Origin: an uncultured Collinsella sp.
GTDB lineage: Bacteria; Actinomycetota; Coriobacteriia; Coriobacteriales; Coriobacteriaceae
Length of the DNA: 12,272 nt
Assembly (NCBI GenBank): GCA_900553165.1
Contig: USCN01000021.1
Coordinates: forward strand, 1-12,272
Reading direction: 5' to 3'
The notes under the pieces were generated by a model that had not been told where the DNA came from, did not search any database, and worked only from the letters and a program-made list of their open reading frames with translations. Positions 5,439 to 12,272 of this stretch are shown in pieces. A program made the position numbers and the translations under genes. Every line of letters starts with the position of its first letter. Position 1 is the first letter of the stretch.

Positions 5439-8066
5439 CTACTCGGCGTCGGGGACCTCGTAGGTGGCCGACGGCGTGTTGTCGCACACGACGGTAAAGC
5501 CGCCGTCCTTGTCGACATCGACCGTCACCTGATCGCCCTCGCGCACCGTACCGTCGATGATGGCGGCCGCGATGGCATCCACGACCTCGCGTTGCACCAG
5601 ACGCTTGAGCGGACGGGCGCCAAAGACCGGATCCAGGCCGCCCACGGCGAGCATCTGCTTGGCCGCCGGGGTGATGGCAAGCGTCATGCGCTCCTTGGCC
5701 AGACGCGCGCGGACGTCGGCGAGCTGAATGTCGACGATCTTCTCGATCTGCGCCATGCCGAGCGGATGGAACACCACGATATCGTCGATACGGTTGAGGA
5801 ACTCGGGGCGGAAGGTCTGAGCCATGGCCGCGTCGACCTGATGGCGCATCTCCTCCTCGTCCTTGCCGGAAAGCTCGGCGATAGCCTTGGAGCCCACATT
5901 AGACGTCATGATAATGATCGTGTTCTTGAAGGACACCTGGCGACCCTGACCGTCGGTCAGACGGCCGTCGTCAAGCACCTGTAGTAGCACGTTAAAGACA
6001 TCTGGATGGGCCTTCTCCATCTCGTCGAGCAAGATCACGGAGTACGGACGACGGCGCACGGCCTCGGTGAGCTGCCCGCCCTCGTCGTAGCCCACGTATC
6101 CCGGGGGCGCACCGATCAGACGCTGGACGCTGAACTTCTCCATATACTCGGACATGTCGATACGCACGAGCGCGCGCTCGTCATCGAACAGGCACTCGGC
6201 CAGCGCCTTGGCGAGCTCGGTCTTGCCTACGCCGGTGGGGCCCAGGAAGAAGAAGCTGCCGATGGGCTTGTCCGGATCGGAGAGGCCCGCACGACTGCGG
6301 CGCACGGCTGCGGCGACGGCGGAGACGGCCTCGTCCTGACCGATGACGCGCTTATGTAGCTCGCCCTCCAAGCCCTTGAGCTTGTCGAGCTCGCCCTGCA
6401 TCATCTTGGACACGGGCACGCCGGTCCAAGCGCTCACGACCTCGGCGATCTCATCGGAGGTCACCTGCTCGTTGAGGCCCTCGCCGTCCTGCTGCTTTTG
6501 TGCCTCGAGCGCAGCCTCGGAATCCTGAATCTGCTGCTGCAAACCCGGAATCACGGAGTAGCGCAGCTCGGACGCACGGCCCAGATCGCCGTTGCGCGTC
6601 GCGCGCTCCTCTTCGCTCTTGGCCTCGTCAAGCTGTCCCTTGAGCTCCTGCACGTGGTCGATGGCGTTCTTCTGGTTGAGCCAGCCGGCCTTTTGCACGT
6701 TGAGTTTTTCCTGGACCTCGGCAATCTCTTGGCGCAGAGCCTCCAGACGCTCCTTGGAGGCGTCGTCGGTCTCTTTCATGAGCGCCTGCTCCTCGATCTG
6801 CAGCTGGGTGAGCTGACGCGTGGTGGCGTCGATCTCGACCGGCATGCTGTCGAGCTCCATGCGCAGACGGCTTGCGGCCTCGTCGACCAGGTCGATGGCC
6901 TTGTCGGGCAGGAAGCGGTCGGCGATATAGCGATCGGAGAGGTCGGCGGCGGCCACGAGCGCGCTATCGGTGATGTGCACGCCGTGGAAGATCTCGTACT
7001 TCTCCTTGAGGCCACGCAGGATCGAGATGGTGTCCTCGACGGTAGGCTCGCTCACCATCACGGTCTGGAAACGACGGGCGAGCGCCGCGTCCTTCTCGAT
7101 GTACTTGCGGTATTCGTCGAGCGTGGTCGCGCCGATCGCATGCAGGTCGCCACGGGCGAGCGCCGGCTTGAGGATGTTGCCGGCGTCCATGGAGCCCTCG
7201 GTGGCACCCGCGCCCACGATGGTGTGGAGCTCATCAATGAACAGGATGACCTTGCCCTCGGACTTTTGCACTTCCTTGAGCACAGCCTTCAAACGGTCCT
7301 CGAACTCGCCGCGGTACTTGGCGCCGGCGACCAGCGCACTCATGTCGAGCTCGATGAGGTCGCGATCGCGCAGGGTGCTCGGCACATCGCCGGCCACGAT
7401 ACGTTGGGCGATGCCCTCGACGATAGCCGTTTTACCAACGCCCGGCTCGCCGATGAGCACGGGGTTGTTCTTGGTGCGACGGGACAGGACCTGGATGGTA
7501 CGACGGATCTCGTCGGTACGGCCGATGACCGGGTCGAGCTTACCGGCGCGGGCAAGGTCGCAGATATTGCGGCCGTACTGCTCCAGCGCCTCAAACTGGG
7601 TCTTGTCCTCGGCAGACGTCACGCGGTCATCGCCACGCAGCTCCTCGTAGACCTGCTCGATGCGCTCCTTGGTCACGCCGGCGTCGCGCAGCACGCGGCC
7701 CGCGTCGCCCTTGTCCTCGGCAAGCGCCATCAGCAGATGCTCGGTCACCACAAAGCTGTCGCCCATCTTGGTGGCCTTTTTCTCGGCCTTCTCGATGACA
7801 CGGACGAGCTCATTGGAAAGACCCATCTGCTGGCCCTCGCCCGAAACCTTGGGCGCGTGGTCGATGGCATCCTGTGTGGAGCGTGCAAGCTGAGCCGGGT
7901 CGGCGCCGATGCGCTCGATAATCACGGAGATATTGCGCTCGCCGGCACCGAGCAGGGCGGACAGCAGGTGAATCGGCTCCACCGCGCCGGCCTGCGCGTC
8001 GGCAGCCGTGCTCATGGCAGTCTGCAGCGCCTCGCGCGACGTCATTGCTAGCTTATCGATTCTCAT
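5439..8066 (-). CDS. clpB: ATP-dependent disaggregase ClpB
   Basis: 875 residues, full length for ClpB (usually about 860). It is a hexameric AAA+ chaperone that, with DnaK, pulls proteins out of aggregates in the cytoplasm. The Clp N-terminal repeat domain is at about 1-145. NBD1 has Walker A GEPGVGKT (206-213), pore loop KYRGEFE (250-256) and Walker B VILFIDE (273-279). The coiled-coil middle domain, which separates ClpB from ClpA/ClpC, spans about 405-530. NBD2 has Walker A GPTGVGKT (609-616), pore loop GYVGYDEGG (656-664) and Walker B VILLDE (677-682). No ClpP-docking loop is seen. ATG 8066 follows AGAGAGGTGA. No CIRCE (HrcA) or HAIR (HspR) inverted repeat is visible upstream, so its heat-shock control is not apparent from the sequence. 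It is monocistronic, with a terminator at 5356-5392. Confidence 0.98.
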   Translation of the reverse strand: MRIDKLAMTSREALQTAMSTAADAQAGAVEPIHLLSALLGAGERNISVIIERIGADPAQLARSTQDAIDHAPKVSGEGQQMGLSNELVRVIEKAEKKATKMGDSFVVTEHLLMALAEDKGDAGRVLRDAGVTKERIEQVYEELRGDDRVTSAEDKTQFEALEQYGRNICDLARAGKLDPVIGRTDEIRRTIQVLSRRTKNNPVLIGEPGVGKTAIVEGIAQRIVAGDVPSTLRDRDLIELDMSALVAGAKYRGEFEDRLKAVLKEVQKSEGKVILFIDELHTIVGAGATEGSMDAGNILKPALARGDLHAIGATTLDEYRKYIEKDAALARRFQTVMVSEPTVEDTISILRGLKEKYEIFHGVHITDSALVAAADLSDRYIADRFLPDKAIDLVDEAASRLRMELDSMPVEIDATTRQLTQLQIEEQALMKETDDASKERLEALRQEIAEVQEKLNVQKAGWLNQKNAIDHVQELKGQLDEAKSEEERATRNGDLGRASELRYSVIPGLQQQIQDSEAALEAQKQQDGEGLNEQVTSDEIAEVVSAWTGVPVSKMMQGELDKLKGLEGELHKRVIGQDEAVSAVAAAVRRSRAGLSDPDKPIGSFFFLGPTGVGKTELAKALAECLFDDERALVRIDMSEYMEKFSVQRLIGAPPGYVGYDEGGQLTEAVRRRPYSVILLDEMEKAHPDVFNVLLQVLDDGRLTDGQGRQVSFKNTIIIMTSNVGSKAIAELSGKDEEEMRHQVDAAMAQTFRPEFLNRIDDIVVFHPLGMAQIEKIVDIQLADVRARLAKERMTLAITPAAKQMLAVGGLDPVFGARPLKRLVQREVVDAIAAAIIDGTVREGDQVTVDVDKDGGFTVVCDNTPSATYEVPDAE

Positions 8067-8244
8067 GGAATCACCTCTCTTGGGGTGGCCGCCCTACGGG
8101 GCGGCTTCACGTTGTTCGAGAAGTATTGTTGCCAGCTTTGCGCGTTCTTATACACAAATCTAAGTCTCTATATATAAGATTTTCTGAGTGATTGAAGGAT
8201 AGGGTACTGAGACGCCGACCCACTGCATCCCCGACGACCAACCG
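8067..8244 (-). promoter_or_regulatory. clpB leader: GC-rich hairpin and weak promoter candidate
   Basis: GCCGCCC (8088-8094) and GGGCGGC (8099-8105) form a perfect 7-bp stem with a 4-base loop, about 20 bases upstream of the clpB start codon. Further upstream on the minus strand TTCAAT (8196-8191) and TATATA (8174-8169) are 16 bases apart and could be a promoter, giving a leader of about 95 bases. The remaining sequence holds no gene. The palindrome array begins at 8245. Confidence 0.35.
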
Positions 8245-8460
8245 TCTCGATCTGTAACATCTAGCAGCCGTTTTTGGGTCCAGATGTTACAGATCGAGAT
8301 GAAATGATCGGCAGCGCCCGTTTGTCTAAATCTGTAACAACTACTCGGCAAATAAGGGTCCATCTGTTACAGATCGAGATAAACAGAAGACACCCGAATC
8401 GATAATCTAAATCTGTAACACCAAGCCCACTTTTAACGGCCCAGATGTTACAGATCGAGA
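8245..8460. repeat. Palindrome array A: three ~80-bp units
   Basis: Each unit has a left arm ending in ATCTGTAACA (8250-8259, 8330-8339, 8411-8420) and a right arm starting with TGTTACAGAT (8285-8294, 8365-8374, 8446-8455), always 35 bases apart. The units repeat at 80 and 81 bases. The right arm TGTTACAGATCGAGA is invariant. In unit 1 the arms pair perfectly over 18 bp (8245-8262 with 8282-8299). In units 2 and 3 the left arm reads TCTAAATCTGTAACA, with two mismatches to the right arm. Loops differ between units. With the clpB leader this fills the ~440-base gene-free stretch 8067-8508. Units are partly open in several frames but show no start or ribosome binding site. The function is unknown. 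Confidence 0.92.
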
Positions 8461-8470
8461 CAGACTGAAA

Positions 8471-8500
8471 ACCACCGCAAAGGGGCACCTTTGTGGTGGT
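8471..8500 (-). terminator. Short-loop ACCACCACAAAGG hairpin, terminator of the gene ending at 8509
   Basis: ACCACCGCAAAGG (8471-8483) and CCTTTGTGGTGGT (8488-8500) form a 13-bp stem with one mismatch and a GGCA loop. Read from the minus strand it lies 8 bases after the stop codon at 8509 and is followed by TTTT, so it fits an intrinsic terminator. The same element recurs perfectly at 10421-10450, and long-loop relatives lie at 9271-9303 and 10140-10170. Confidence 0.75.
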
Positions 8501-8508
8501 CGCGTTCT

Positions 8509-9180
8509 CTACTCTTTTGACGAGCCCGTGCTTCCCGATTCGGCGTTCCAGGGTATCTCATCCTCGAATAGCCATGTACGAGCAGACCCACTATCGCGTG
8601 CAGCCTGCAGGTCGGGCAAGCAGGTCTGTTCATAGGCATCCTGAATGCACTGACCCATAAACTCGTTGAGCTCGGTCTGGTCGCCCTCCATGACATAGGC
8701 CACATCGCCGTCCATGATGTAGATGCCCGGACCCTCATTGCCCTCGTAACCCGGATCGTACGAGACATCACATAGCTTTGCGCCGTTCGCGGTATCCAGC
8801 TCGATGGAAGAGTGGCATCCGCCAACCATGTCGTTCGCTTTTGCCCGATAGGACGCATATCCGTACCAACGCTTAAAGGTTTTGCCTTTGAGCAGCTCGG
8901 TTGCTTTGCTGATTAGGCTCGCGTCCATGGTGTAGCGCATGGCCCCAAGCTGAATGCGCGGATAATTGCTAATGCCCAGCGCTGCCGGTTTCTCATCAAA
9001 ATCAACAGTAATGGTCTCGGGTTTTTCGTCGCCGGTCAGAAGTTCGACTGATTGAGTCACAGGCTTAACCACCGGCTCCGTCACCGCAGCAGGCAGAAAT
9101 GCCATACCGACAACGCCCACACCAACCACGGCGATCGCAAGCGCCAGAGCAATCAATCCAATACGGGCAGAGCGACTCAC
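8509..9180 (-). CDS. Membrane-anchored hypothetical protein, paralog 1
   Basis: 223 residues from GTG 9180, chosen because GAGGTG lies seven bases upstream. An ATG at 9213 is possible but lacks a ribosome binding site and sits almost at the predicted transcription start. The N-terminus VSRSARIGLIALALAIAVVG is a membrane anchor or uncleaved signal; the rest should be outside the cell. From about residue 45 the exported domain matches the paralog at 10498-11148: ITVDFDEKPAALGISNYP, LLKGKTFKRWYGY, DVAYVMEGDQTELNEF, and a nearly identical end, ARDSGSARTWLFEDEIP. The tail continues WNAESGSTGSSKE. I recognise no family, catalytic motif or lipobox. A promoter (9222-9250) and a terminator (8471-8500) make it monocistronic. 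It lies next to palindrome array A. Confidence 0.85.
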   Translation of the reverse strand: MSRSARIGLIALALAIAVVGVGVVGMAFLPAAVTEPVVKPVTQSVELLTGDEKPETITVDFDEKPAALGISNYPRIQLGAMRYTMDASLISKATELLKGKTFKRWYGYASYRAKANDMVGGCHSSIELDTANGAKLCDVSYDPGYEGNEGPGIYIMDGDVAYVMEGDQTELNEFMGQCIQDAYEQTCLPDLQAARDSGSARTWLFEDEIPWNAESGSTGSSKE

Positions 9181-9221
9181 AGCAAAACACCTCGCAATGC
9201 AGATCTGCGTCATTTGCCCTA

Positions 9222-9250
9222 ATGATACCGTCAGCTAACACTATCACCAA
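9222..9250 (-). promoter_or_regulatory. Promoter of paralog 1
   Basis: On the minus strand TTGGTG (9250-9245) and TATCAT (9227-9222) are separated by 17 bases. Transcription would begin near 9215. That makes the ATG at 9213 nearly leaderless and supports the GTG at 9180, with its own ribosome binding site, as the start. Confidence 0.55.
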
Positions 9251-9270
9251 AAGAAGCCGCTCGCTCCCCA

Positions 9271-9303
9271 CCACCACAAAGGAGACAGGCACCTTTGTGG
9301 TGG
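9271..9303 (+). repeat. REP-like hairpin, long-loop copy 1
   Basis: CCACCACAAAGG (9271-9282) pairs with CCTTTGTGGTGG (9292-9303) around the loop AGACAGGCA. The core GACAGGCACCTTT recalls REP-type elements that in many bacteria are associated with REP-associated tyrosine transposases; this resemblance is from memory and no transposase is in the window. It lies between the divergent promoters of the genes ending at 8509 and 10083, upstream of the latter. Confidence 0.8.
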
Positions 9304-9352
9304 GTTTCGACGCTAACGGTCGACCATCTCACGCCATGAGATTAAACTTAAT

Positions 9353-9382
9353 TTGTTATCTGAATTTATCTATTTCTATCTA
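9353..9382 (+). promoter_or_regulatory. Weak promoter candidate for the 9415 gene
   Basis: TTGTTA (9353-9358) and TATCTA (9377-9382) are 18 bases apart within a clearly AT-rich stretch (about 9340-9395), 33 bases before the start codon. Neither hexamer is a close match to consensus. Confidence 0.3.
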
Positions 9383-9414
9383 TCCTCAACAGCTTTTTGT
9401 TTCGGGGAGATCAT

Positions 9415-10083
9415 ATGAAGCCGTCTCATTCCACCGGTCGCAACGTCATCGCCATTCTCGCCGTACCCATCGTGATGCTCTTCCTTATCGTCATCACGCC
9501 CTTTTCCCTCGGTATCGCCTCGCCCTTCGATTTGTGCGGGATGGTCGACGCCGGCTCGCGTGCCACCTCGCTCTCCTTTATCTGCCGCGGCGTGTTTTAC
9601 GAAGATAGAATTCCCACCGGATTTTGGCAGTCAAAGTTGCCACTGCTCGGTCAGATCGACGGATGCTCCCCCCATTTCTGCCTTGAACCTCAGGCGCTAA
9701 ACTATCTGATCGACGACCAGCCACTCGACTCCATCACCCTCGCCTACGACTACGCACCAAACACCGATGAGCGCCACATGAACCAAGTCCTCGACAAGAT
9801 GCTTGGACAGTGCGGGCTCACCGAGGAGGACGGTCGAACCATCTATAGCAACCAGAAATTAAAGCGAACAGAACTCCGCCGTGTCGGAAAAATCGAAGGG
9901 CGAAGTGGGGCCGCCTACTGGCAGGCCTGGGCAACACGCGACAAGAGCGAATTCGGACACAGCACCTATATGGTCACCGTCTACACCAAAGACGGAATTA
10001 AGGACAATGTTGACGATTTCGCGTCGTCCAAACTCGGCATCCCCAAAACAACCAAACCCGCCACCCCAGATGAAATCCTGTAG
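9415..10083 (+). CDS. Membrane-anchored hypothetical protein between two REP-like hairpins
   Basis: 222 residues from ATG 9415, which follows CGGGGAGA (9403-9410); an in-frame TTG at 9397 has no such site. Residues 1-10 are polar and basic, then a membrane helix runs at about 11-31 (VIAILAVPIVMLFLIVITPF), and the rest should be exported. Four cysteines lie in residues ~42-85 (LCGMV, FICRG, DGCSPHFCLE), which may form disulfides. The C-terminal half (EDGRTIYSNQKLKRTELRRV and YMVTVYTKDG) looks alpha/beta. It is not detectably related to the two flanking paralogs by eye, although size, topology and setting are the same. It is transcribed divergently from paralog 1 and is bracketed by direct copies of a REP-like hairpin at 9271-9303 and 10140-10170. 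I do not recognise the family. Confidence 0.85.
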   Translation: MKPSHSTGRNVIAILAVPIVMLFLIVITPFSLGIASPFDLCGMVDAGSRATSLSFICRGVFYEDRIPTGFWQSKLPLLGQIDGCSPHFCLEPQALNYLIDDQPLDSITLAYDYAPNTDERHMNQVLDKMLGQCGLTEEDGRTIYSNQKLKRTELRRVGKIEGRSGAAYWQAWATRDKSEFGHSTYMVTVYTKDGIKDNVDDFASSKLGIPKTTKPATPDEIL

Positions 10084-10139
10084 AGACATTCATTAAAATG
10101 CTGCCCAGCGATCACAATAACATCGAGCCCGCCCCCCAC

Positions 10140-10175
10140 CACCACAAAGGGGACAGGCACCTTTGTGGTGATTTT
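10140..10175 (+). repeat. REP-like hairpin, long-loop copy 2, possible terminator
   Basis: CACCACAAAGG (10140-10150) pairs with CCTTTGTGGTG (10160-10170) around GGACAGGCA, followed by ATTTTCG. It has the same orientation as the copy at 9271-9303. It lies 56 bases after the stop codon of the 9415 gene and could terminate it. Confidence 0.8.
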
Positions 10176-10194
10176 CGACTCCGGCGCTCATCTG

Positions 10195-10410
10195 TCTCGA
10201 TCTGTAACATCTAGCGGCCGTTTTTGACCCCAGATGTTACAGATCGAGATGAAATGTTCAGCAGCTCCCATTTATCTAAATCTGTAACAACTACTCGGCA
10301 AATAGGGGTCTACCTGTTACAGATCGAGACAGACAGAAGACACCCGGATCGAAAATCTAAATCTGTAACACCAAGCCCACTTTTAGCGGCCAAGATGTTA
10401 CAGATCGAGA
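10195..10410. repeat. Palindrome array B: second copy of the three-unit array
   Basis: This is the same three-unit structure as array A, shifted by exactly 1950 bases. Left cores are at 10200-10209, 10280-10289 and 10361-10370; right cores are at 10235-10244, 10315-10324 and 10396-10405. Unit 1 again has a perfect 18-bp stem (10195-10212 with 10232-10249). Loops correspond unit by unit to those of array A with only scattered substitutions and no indel, so the array was copied as a block. All six right arms in the window read TGTTACAGATCGAGA. With the hairpins on either side this fills the gene-free stretch 10084-10497. Confidence 0.92.
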
Positions 10411-10420
10411 CAGACCGAAA

Positions 10421-10450
10421 ACCACCACAAAGGGGCACCTTTGTGGTGGT
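10421..10450 (-). terminator. Short-loop hairpin, terminator of paralog 2
   Basis: ACCACCACAAAGG (10421-10433) pairs perfectly with CCTTTGTGGTGGT (10438-10450) around GGCA. On the minus strand TTTT follows. It lies 8 bases past the ancestral stop codon of paralog 2 (10459-10461), the same spacing as at paralog 1, and 47 bases past the present premature stop. Confidence 0.78.
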
Positions 10451-10458
10451 CGCGTTCC

Positions 10459-10497
10459 CTACTCTTTTGCCGAGCCCGTGCTTCCCGATACGGCGTT
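10459..10497 (-). other. Disused C-terminal codons of paralog 2
   Basis: Directly after the TGA at 10498-10500 the old frame continues NAVSGSTGSAKE and ends in TAG at 10459-10461. Paralog 1 has WNAESGSTGSSKE at the same place, so a TGG-to-TGA change in paralog 2 removed 13 residues. The tail remains almost unchanged, which suggests a recent event. Confidence 0.85.
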
Positions 10498-11148
10498 TCA
10501 GGGCATCTCATCCTCGAACAGCCATGTACGAGCAGACCCACTATCGCGCGCAGTTTGCGGGTCGGGCAGGCAGGTCTGGTCGTACGCGTCCATCTCGCAA
10601 CGATCCAAAAAATCGATCACCTGCTGCTGGTCGCCTTCAAGAATGTAGGTCACGCCGCCATCTTGGATATAGACGCCGTCCCCACCTCCGGCTTTTGCGT
10701 ATTCCGGATTGTAGTTAACGGTGCGCATCAGTTTGCCATCAGATGAATACAGCTTCAGCGTTGTATGGTAGCCACCGTTCACAAAACCACGTCGGCGCTC
10801 ATAGGCATCCCAACCGTCCCAGCGTTTGAACGAACGACCGTTTAGCAAGTCCAGCGCCTGTCGGGACAACTTCTCGTCCTTGGTATAGCGAGACGAGCCA
10901 AGTTCAATCATGGGGTAGTTGCTTATGCTTAGAATGCCCGGCGTTTCCTCGATATCGAGCGTTATCTCATCGGGCTTTGTAACGTCCGAAATCATTTGCC
11001 CGGGCATCGATGCAACAAGGGACGCCATCTCGACCGTCTGCTCAATCCCACTCGGCCCATAGAAGATTAGCGAGCCAAATAGGACCACGCCCGCAGCAGC
11101 GACGACGCAAGCCACCAACAGCAACAAAACAGAAGTGCGACGCTTCAT
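10498..11148 (-). CDS. Membrane-anchored hypothetical protein, paralog 2, with premature stop
   Basis: 216 residues from ATG 11148, preceded by GGAG six bases upstream; an in-frame GTG at 11160 contains that site and is less likely. MKRRTSVLLLLVACVVAAAG is a membrane anchor or signal; the rest should be exported. The exported part matches paralog 1 over its length (ITLDIEETPGILSISNYP, LLNGRSFKRWDGW, GVTYILEGDQQQVIDF, YDQTCLPDPQTARDSGSAR). Similarity is moderate up to residue ~190 and then near identity at both protein and DNA level. It ends at FEDEMP because of TGA at 10498-10500, 13 residues earlier than paralog 1. The lost tail is a polar Gly/Ser stretch, so the protein may still work. It has a near-consensus promoter at 11182-11210. 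The family is not recognised. Confidence 0.85.
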   Translation of the reverse strand: MKRRTSVLLLLVACVVAAAGVVLFGSLIFYGPSGIEQTVEMASLVASMPGQMISDVTKPDEITLDIEETPGILSISNYPMIELGSSRYTKDEKLSRQALDLLNGRSFKRWDGWDAYERRRGFVNGGYHTTLKLYSSDGKLMRTVNYNPEYAKAGGGDGVYIQDGGVTYILEGDQQQVIDFLDRCEMDAYDQTCLPDPQTARDSGSARTWLFEDEMP

Positions 11149-11181
11149 CTTCAACTCCACAAACGAGAGTGTTTTGAGCTC

Positions 11182-11210
11182 ACTTTAAAGCGCCAACTTC
11201 ATACTGTCAA
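11182..11210 (-). promoter_or_regulatory. Promoter of paralog 2
   Basis: On the minus strand a consensus TTGACA (11210-11205) and TAAAGT (11187-11182) are separated by 17 bases. The leader to ATG 11148 would be about 27 bases, like that of paralog 1. Confidence 0.75.
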
Positions 11211-11399
11211 TTCTAGATAGCATATAAACAAAGGCGCACTCCCCCATAGAGGAGAGTTGCAACCTCGATTTTAGCGCCCCTCAAGACCCAACGAGCAGCA
11301 CTTAACAAGTAGCCCCGGTTATACCTTTCTCTGACGCGACCCTCGCGAAGCGCGTGAGCGGGCGGGGAAGGGTAAGCCCCGGGCGGACAAGTATGTGCG

Positions 11400-12272
11400 C
11401 TACTCGGCAGCGGCCTTGAACTTGTTGTAGTTGATCAGGCAGCCGGCCTTGACGATGGCACGCTCCTCTGCCGTCATATCGGCAATGTAGAGCTCAATCT
11501 GCTCGACCGCACCATCGGCGCGCACCACGTAGGCGGCGATGTCCTTCAGGTCGCCATCGAGCGCGGCACGGATACCCGGCACAAAGACGTAATCGCCCAC
11601 CTCAAAGTTGGGCTCGGCCTCCATCTGGAAGGGCACCATGCCCCAGTTCATCACGTTGGAGCGATAGCGCTTGGTGGCGTACTCGTGGACGATGTTGGCC
11701 AGGCCGCCAATTACGCGCTGGCAGCTCGCGGCCTGCTCGCGGGCGCTGCCGTCGCCAGGCTTCTTGGCGTAAATCATGGAACCGAACTCGGTCGCCTTGG
11801 CATCGGCCGCGACACCCGCGCCGGTCAGCGCCTCAAACACGCCGGCAAGCTCGGCACCGAGTGCCGCCAGGTCGCCTGCCGCCTCACCGGCAACGCGGCG
11901 CTTTTCCACCGCGTCGACCTCCTTGGAGCGACCCACGTAGGCAGGGTCCCGGCGGCTGAGCGTAAACTCGGCCAAGCCTAGCGGGTTGGAGCGGAAGGAA
12001 CTCGTCTCGCCCGAAGGAATGAGCTCGTCGGTCGTGGTGACCGGGTCCATGATCTTGGAGCACACCCTGAGCAGGATGTCGCCGCCGAGGGGCTCCATCG
12101 CGGGCCACGGCTTGATGTTGGGACCCTCGACCAGCTCGTCAGCAGGCTCCGCCTTGCCAAAGCCCCAGTACACGCGCTTTTTGTACGGCGCGTCGTCAAA
12201 GGTGTACTCGCAGGCCTCGTCCCAAGTCTCCTCGGGCAGGTCGGTCGCCGGCGTCAGGACGCCGCCGTTGGC
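11400..12272 (-). CDS. Aconitase-family hydratase, C-terminal part
   Basis: The frame is open from the window edge (12272) to TAG at 11400-11402, giving the last 290 residues; an internal GTG at 12173 is not the start. [13 protein letters not shown] at visible residues 79-91 matches the aconitase swivel-domain motif [19 protein letters not shown] at 173-182 matches the GxGSSREHA substrate-loop motif, and [19 protein letters not shown] and the following GMVPF match the conserved end of the active-site region. The enzyme should be an Fe-S dependent (de)hydratase of a hydroxy acid in the cytoplasm; the cluster cysteines would be in the missing N-terminal part. It resembles the group annotated simply as 'hydratase' in Clostridia and Coriobacteria rather than classical AcnA/AcnB, so the substrate is open. 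No clear terminator is seen in the ~190 bases downstream. Confidence 0.85.
   Translation of the reverse strand, partial: ANGGVLTPATDLPEETWDEACEYTFDDAPYKKRVYWGFGKAEPADELVEGPNIKPWPAMEPLGGDILLRVCSKIMDPVTTTDELIPSGETSSFRSNPLGLAEFTLSRRDPAYVGRSKEVDAVEKRRVAGEAAGDLAALGAELAGVFEALTGAGVAADAKATEFGSMIYAKKPGDGSAREQAASCQRVIGGLANIVHEYATKRYRSNVMNWGMVPFQMEAEPNFEVGDYVFVPGIRAALDGDLKDIAAYVVRADGAVEQIELYIADMTAEERAIVKAGCLINYNKFKAAAE

Noticed and set aside
5112..8051. Long plus-strand frames opposite clpB
   Set aside because: Antisense frames of a GC-rich gene; the minus strand encodes a complete ClpB with all motifs.
8245..8460. CRISPR array
   Set aside because: Only three units of ~80 bases, each internally palindromic, and the same loops recur in array B. 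There are no unique spacers and no cas genes.
8160..8488. Minus-strand open frames through array A (peptides with repeated SICN and VTDLD)
   Set aside because: They are translations of the palindromic repeat, without ribosome binding sites. The repeat lacks stop codons in some frames, so open frames arise by chance.
9181..9213. Upstream ATG start for paralog 1
   Set aside because: No ribosome binding site, and it would be only about two bases from the predicted transcription start; GTG at 9180 follows GAGGTG and aligns with the start of paralog 2.
10224..10718. Plus-strand open frame through array B into the complement of paralog 2
   Set aside because: It starts inside the repeat and continues antisense to a gene with clear paralog conservation; no ribosome binding site is seen.
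11310..11385. Possible structured RNA downstream of the hydratase gene
   Set aside because: Some GC-rich segments can pair with wobbles (around GGTTATACC and GGGTAAGCC), but the stems are irregular and match no RNA class I recognise.

Overview
The window looks like a high-GC Gram-positive gut actinobacterium of the class Coriobacteriia, most probably Collinsella or a close relative. This is inferred from base composition, the ClpB sequence, a DUF5692-like membrane protein and the style of the intergenic repeats. No rRNA, tRNA or CRISPR array is visible.

Left end (1-1867). The first ~145 bases read on the minus strand as the middle of a seryl-tRNA synthetase, cut off inside its motif-2 loop. 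At that break a TetR-family regulator begins on the plus strand without a convincing start codon of its own. It is followed by a polytopic membrane protein (DUF5692-like), probably cotranscribed, and a strong intrinsic terminator. The serS/tetR junction looks like a rearrangement or an assembly misjoin.

Middle (1990-8066). A 498-aa single-pass membrane protein with a very acidic cytoplasmic N-terminus converges on a DUF4143-type AAA ATPase (minus strand). The ATPase promoter lies inside a perfect 25-bp inverted repeat whose apex holds a TATAAT hexamer. Next, on the minus strand, come clpB (complete, 875 aa, with its own terminator) and downstream of it a 60-aa proline-rich acidic small protein.

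Repeat-rich accessory block (8160-11210). Two divergent paralogous membrane-anchored proteins (8509-9180 and 10498-11148, both minus) each have, beyond their 3' end, a terminator-like hairpin and an array of three ~80-bp palindromic units. The two array-plus-gene-end modules match with a constant offset of exactly 1950 bp and no indel from the array into the gene end, while the rest of the genes has diverged. The second paralog has a TGG-to-TGA nonsense change that removes its last 13 residues; the old reading frame is still intact beyond it. Between the paralogs a third small membrane-anchored protein (9415-10083, plus) is bracketed by two direct copies of a hairpin containing GACAGGCACC, which resembles REP elements.

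Right end (11400-12272). This is the C-terminal 290 residues of an aconitase-family hydratase on the minus strand, running out of the window.

The least explained parts are the duplicated palindrome arrays with their paralogous gene ends, and the palindromic promoter of the DUF4143 ATPase.
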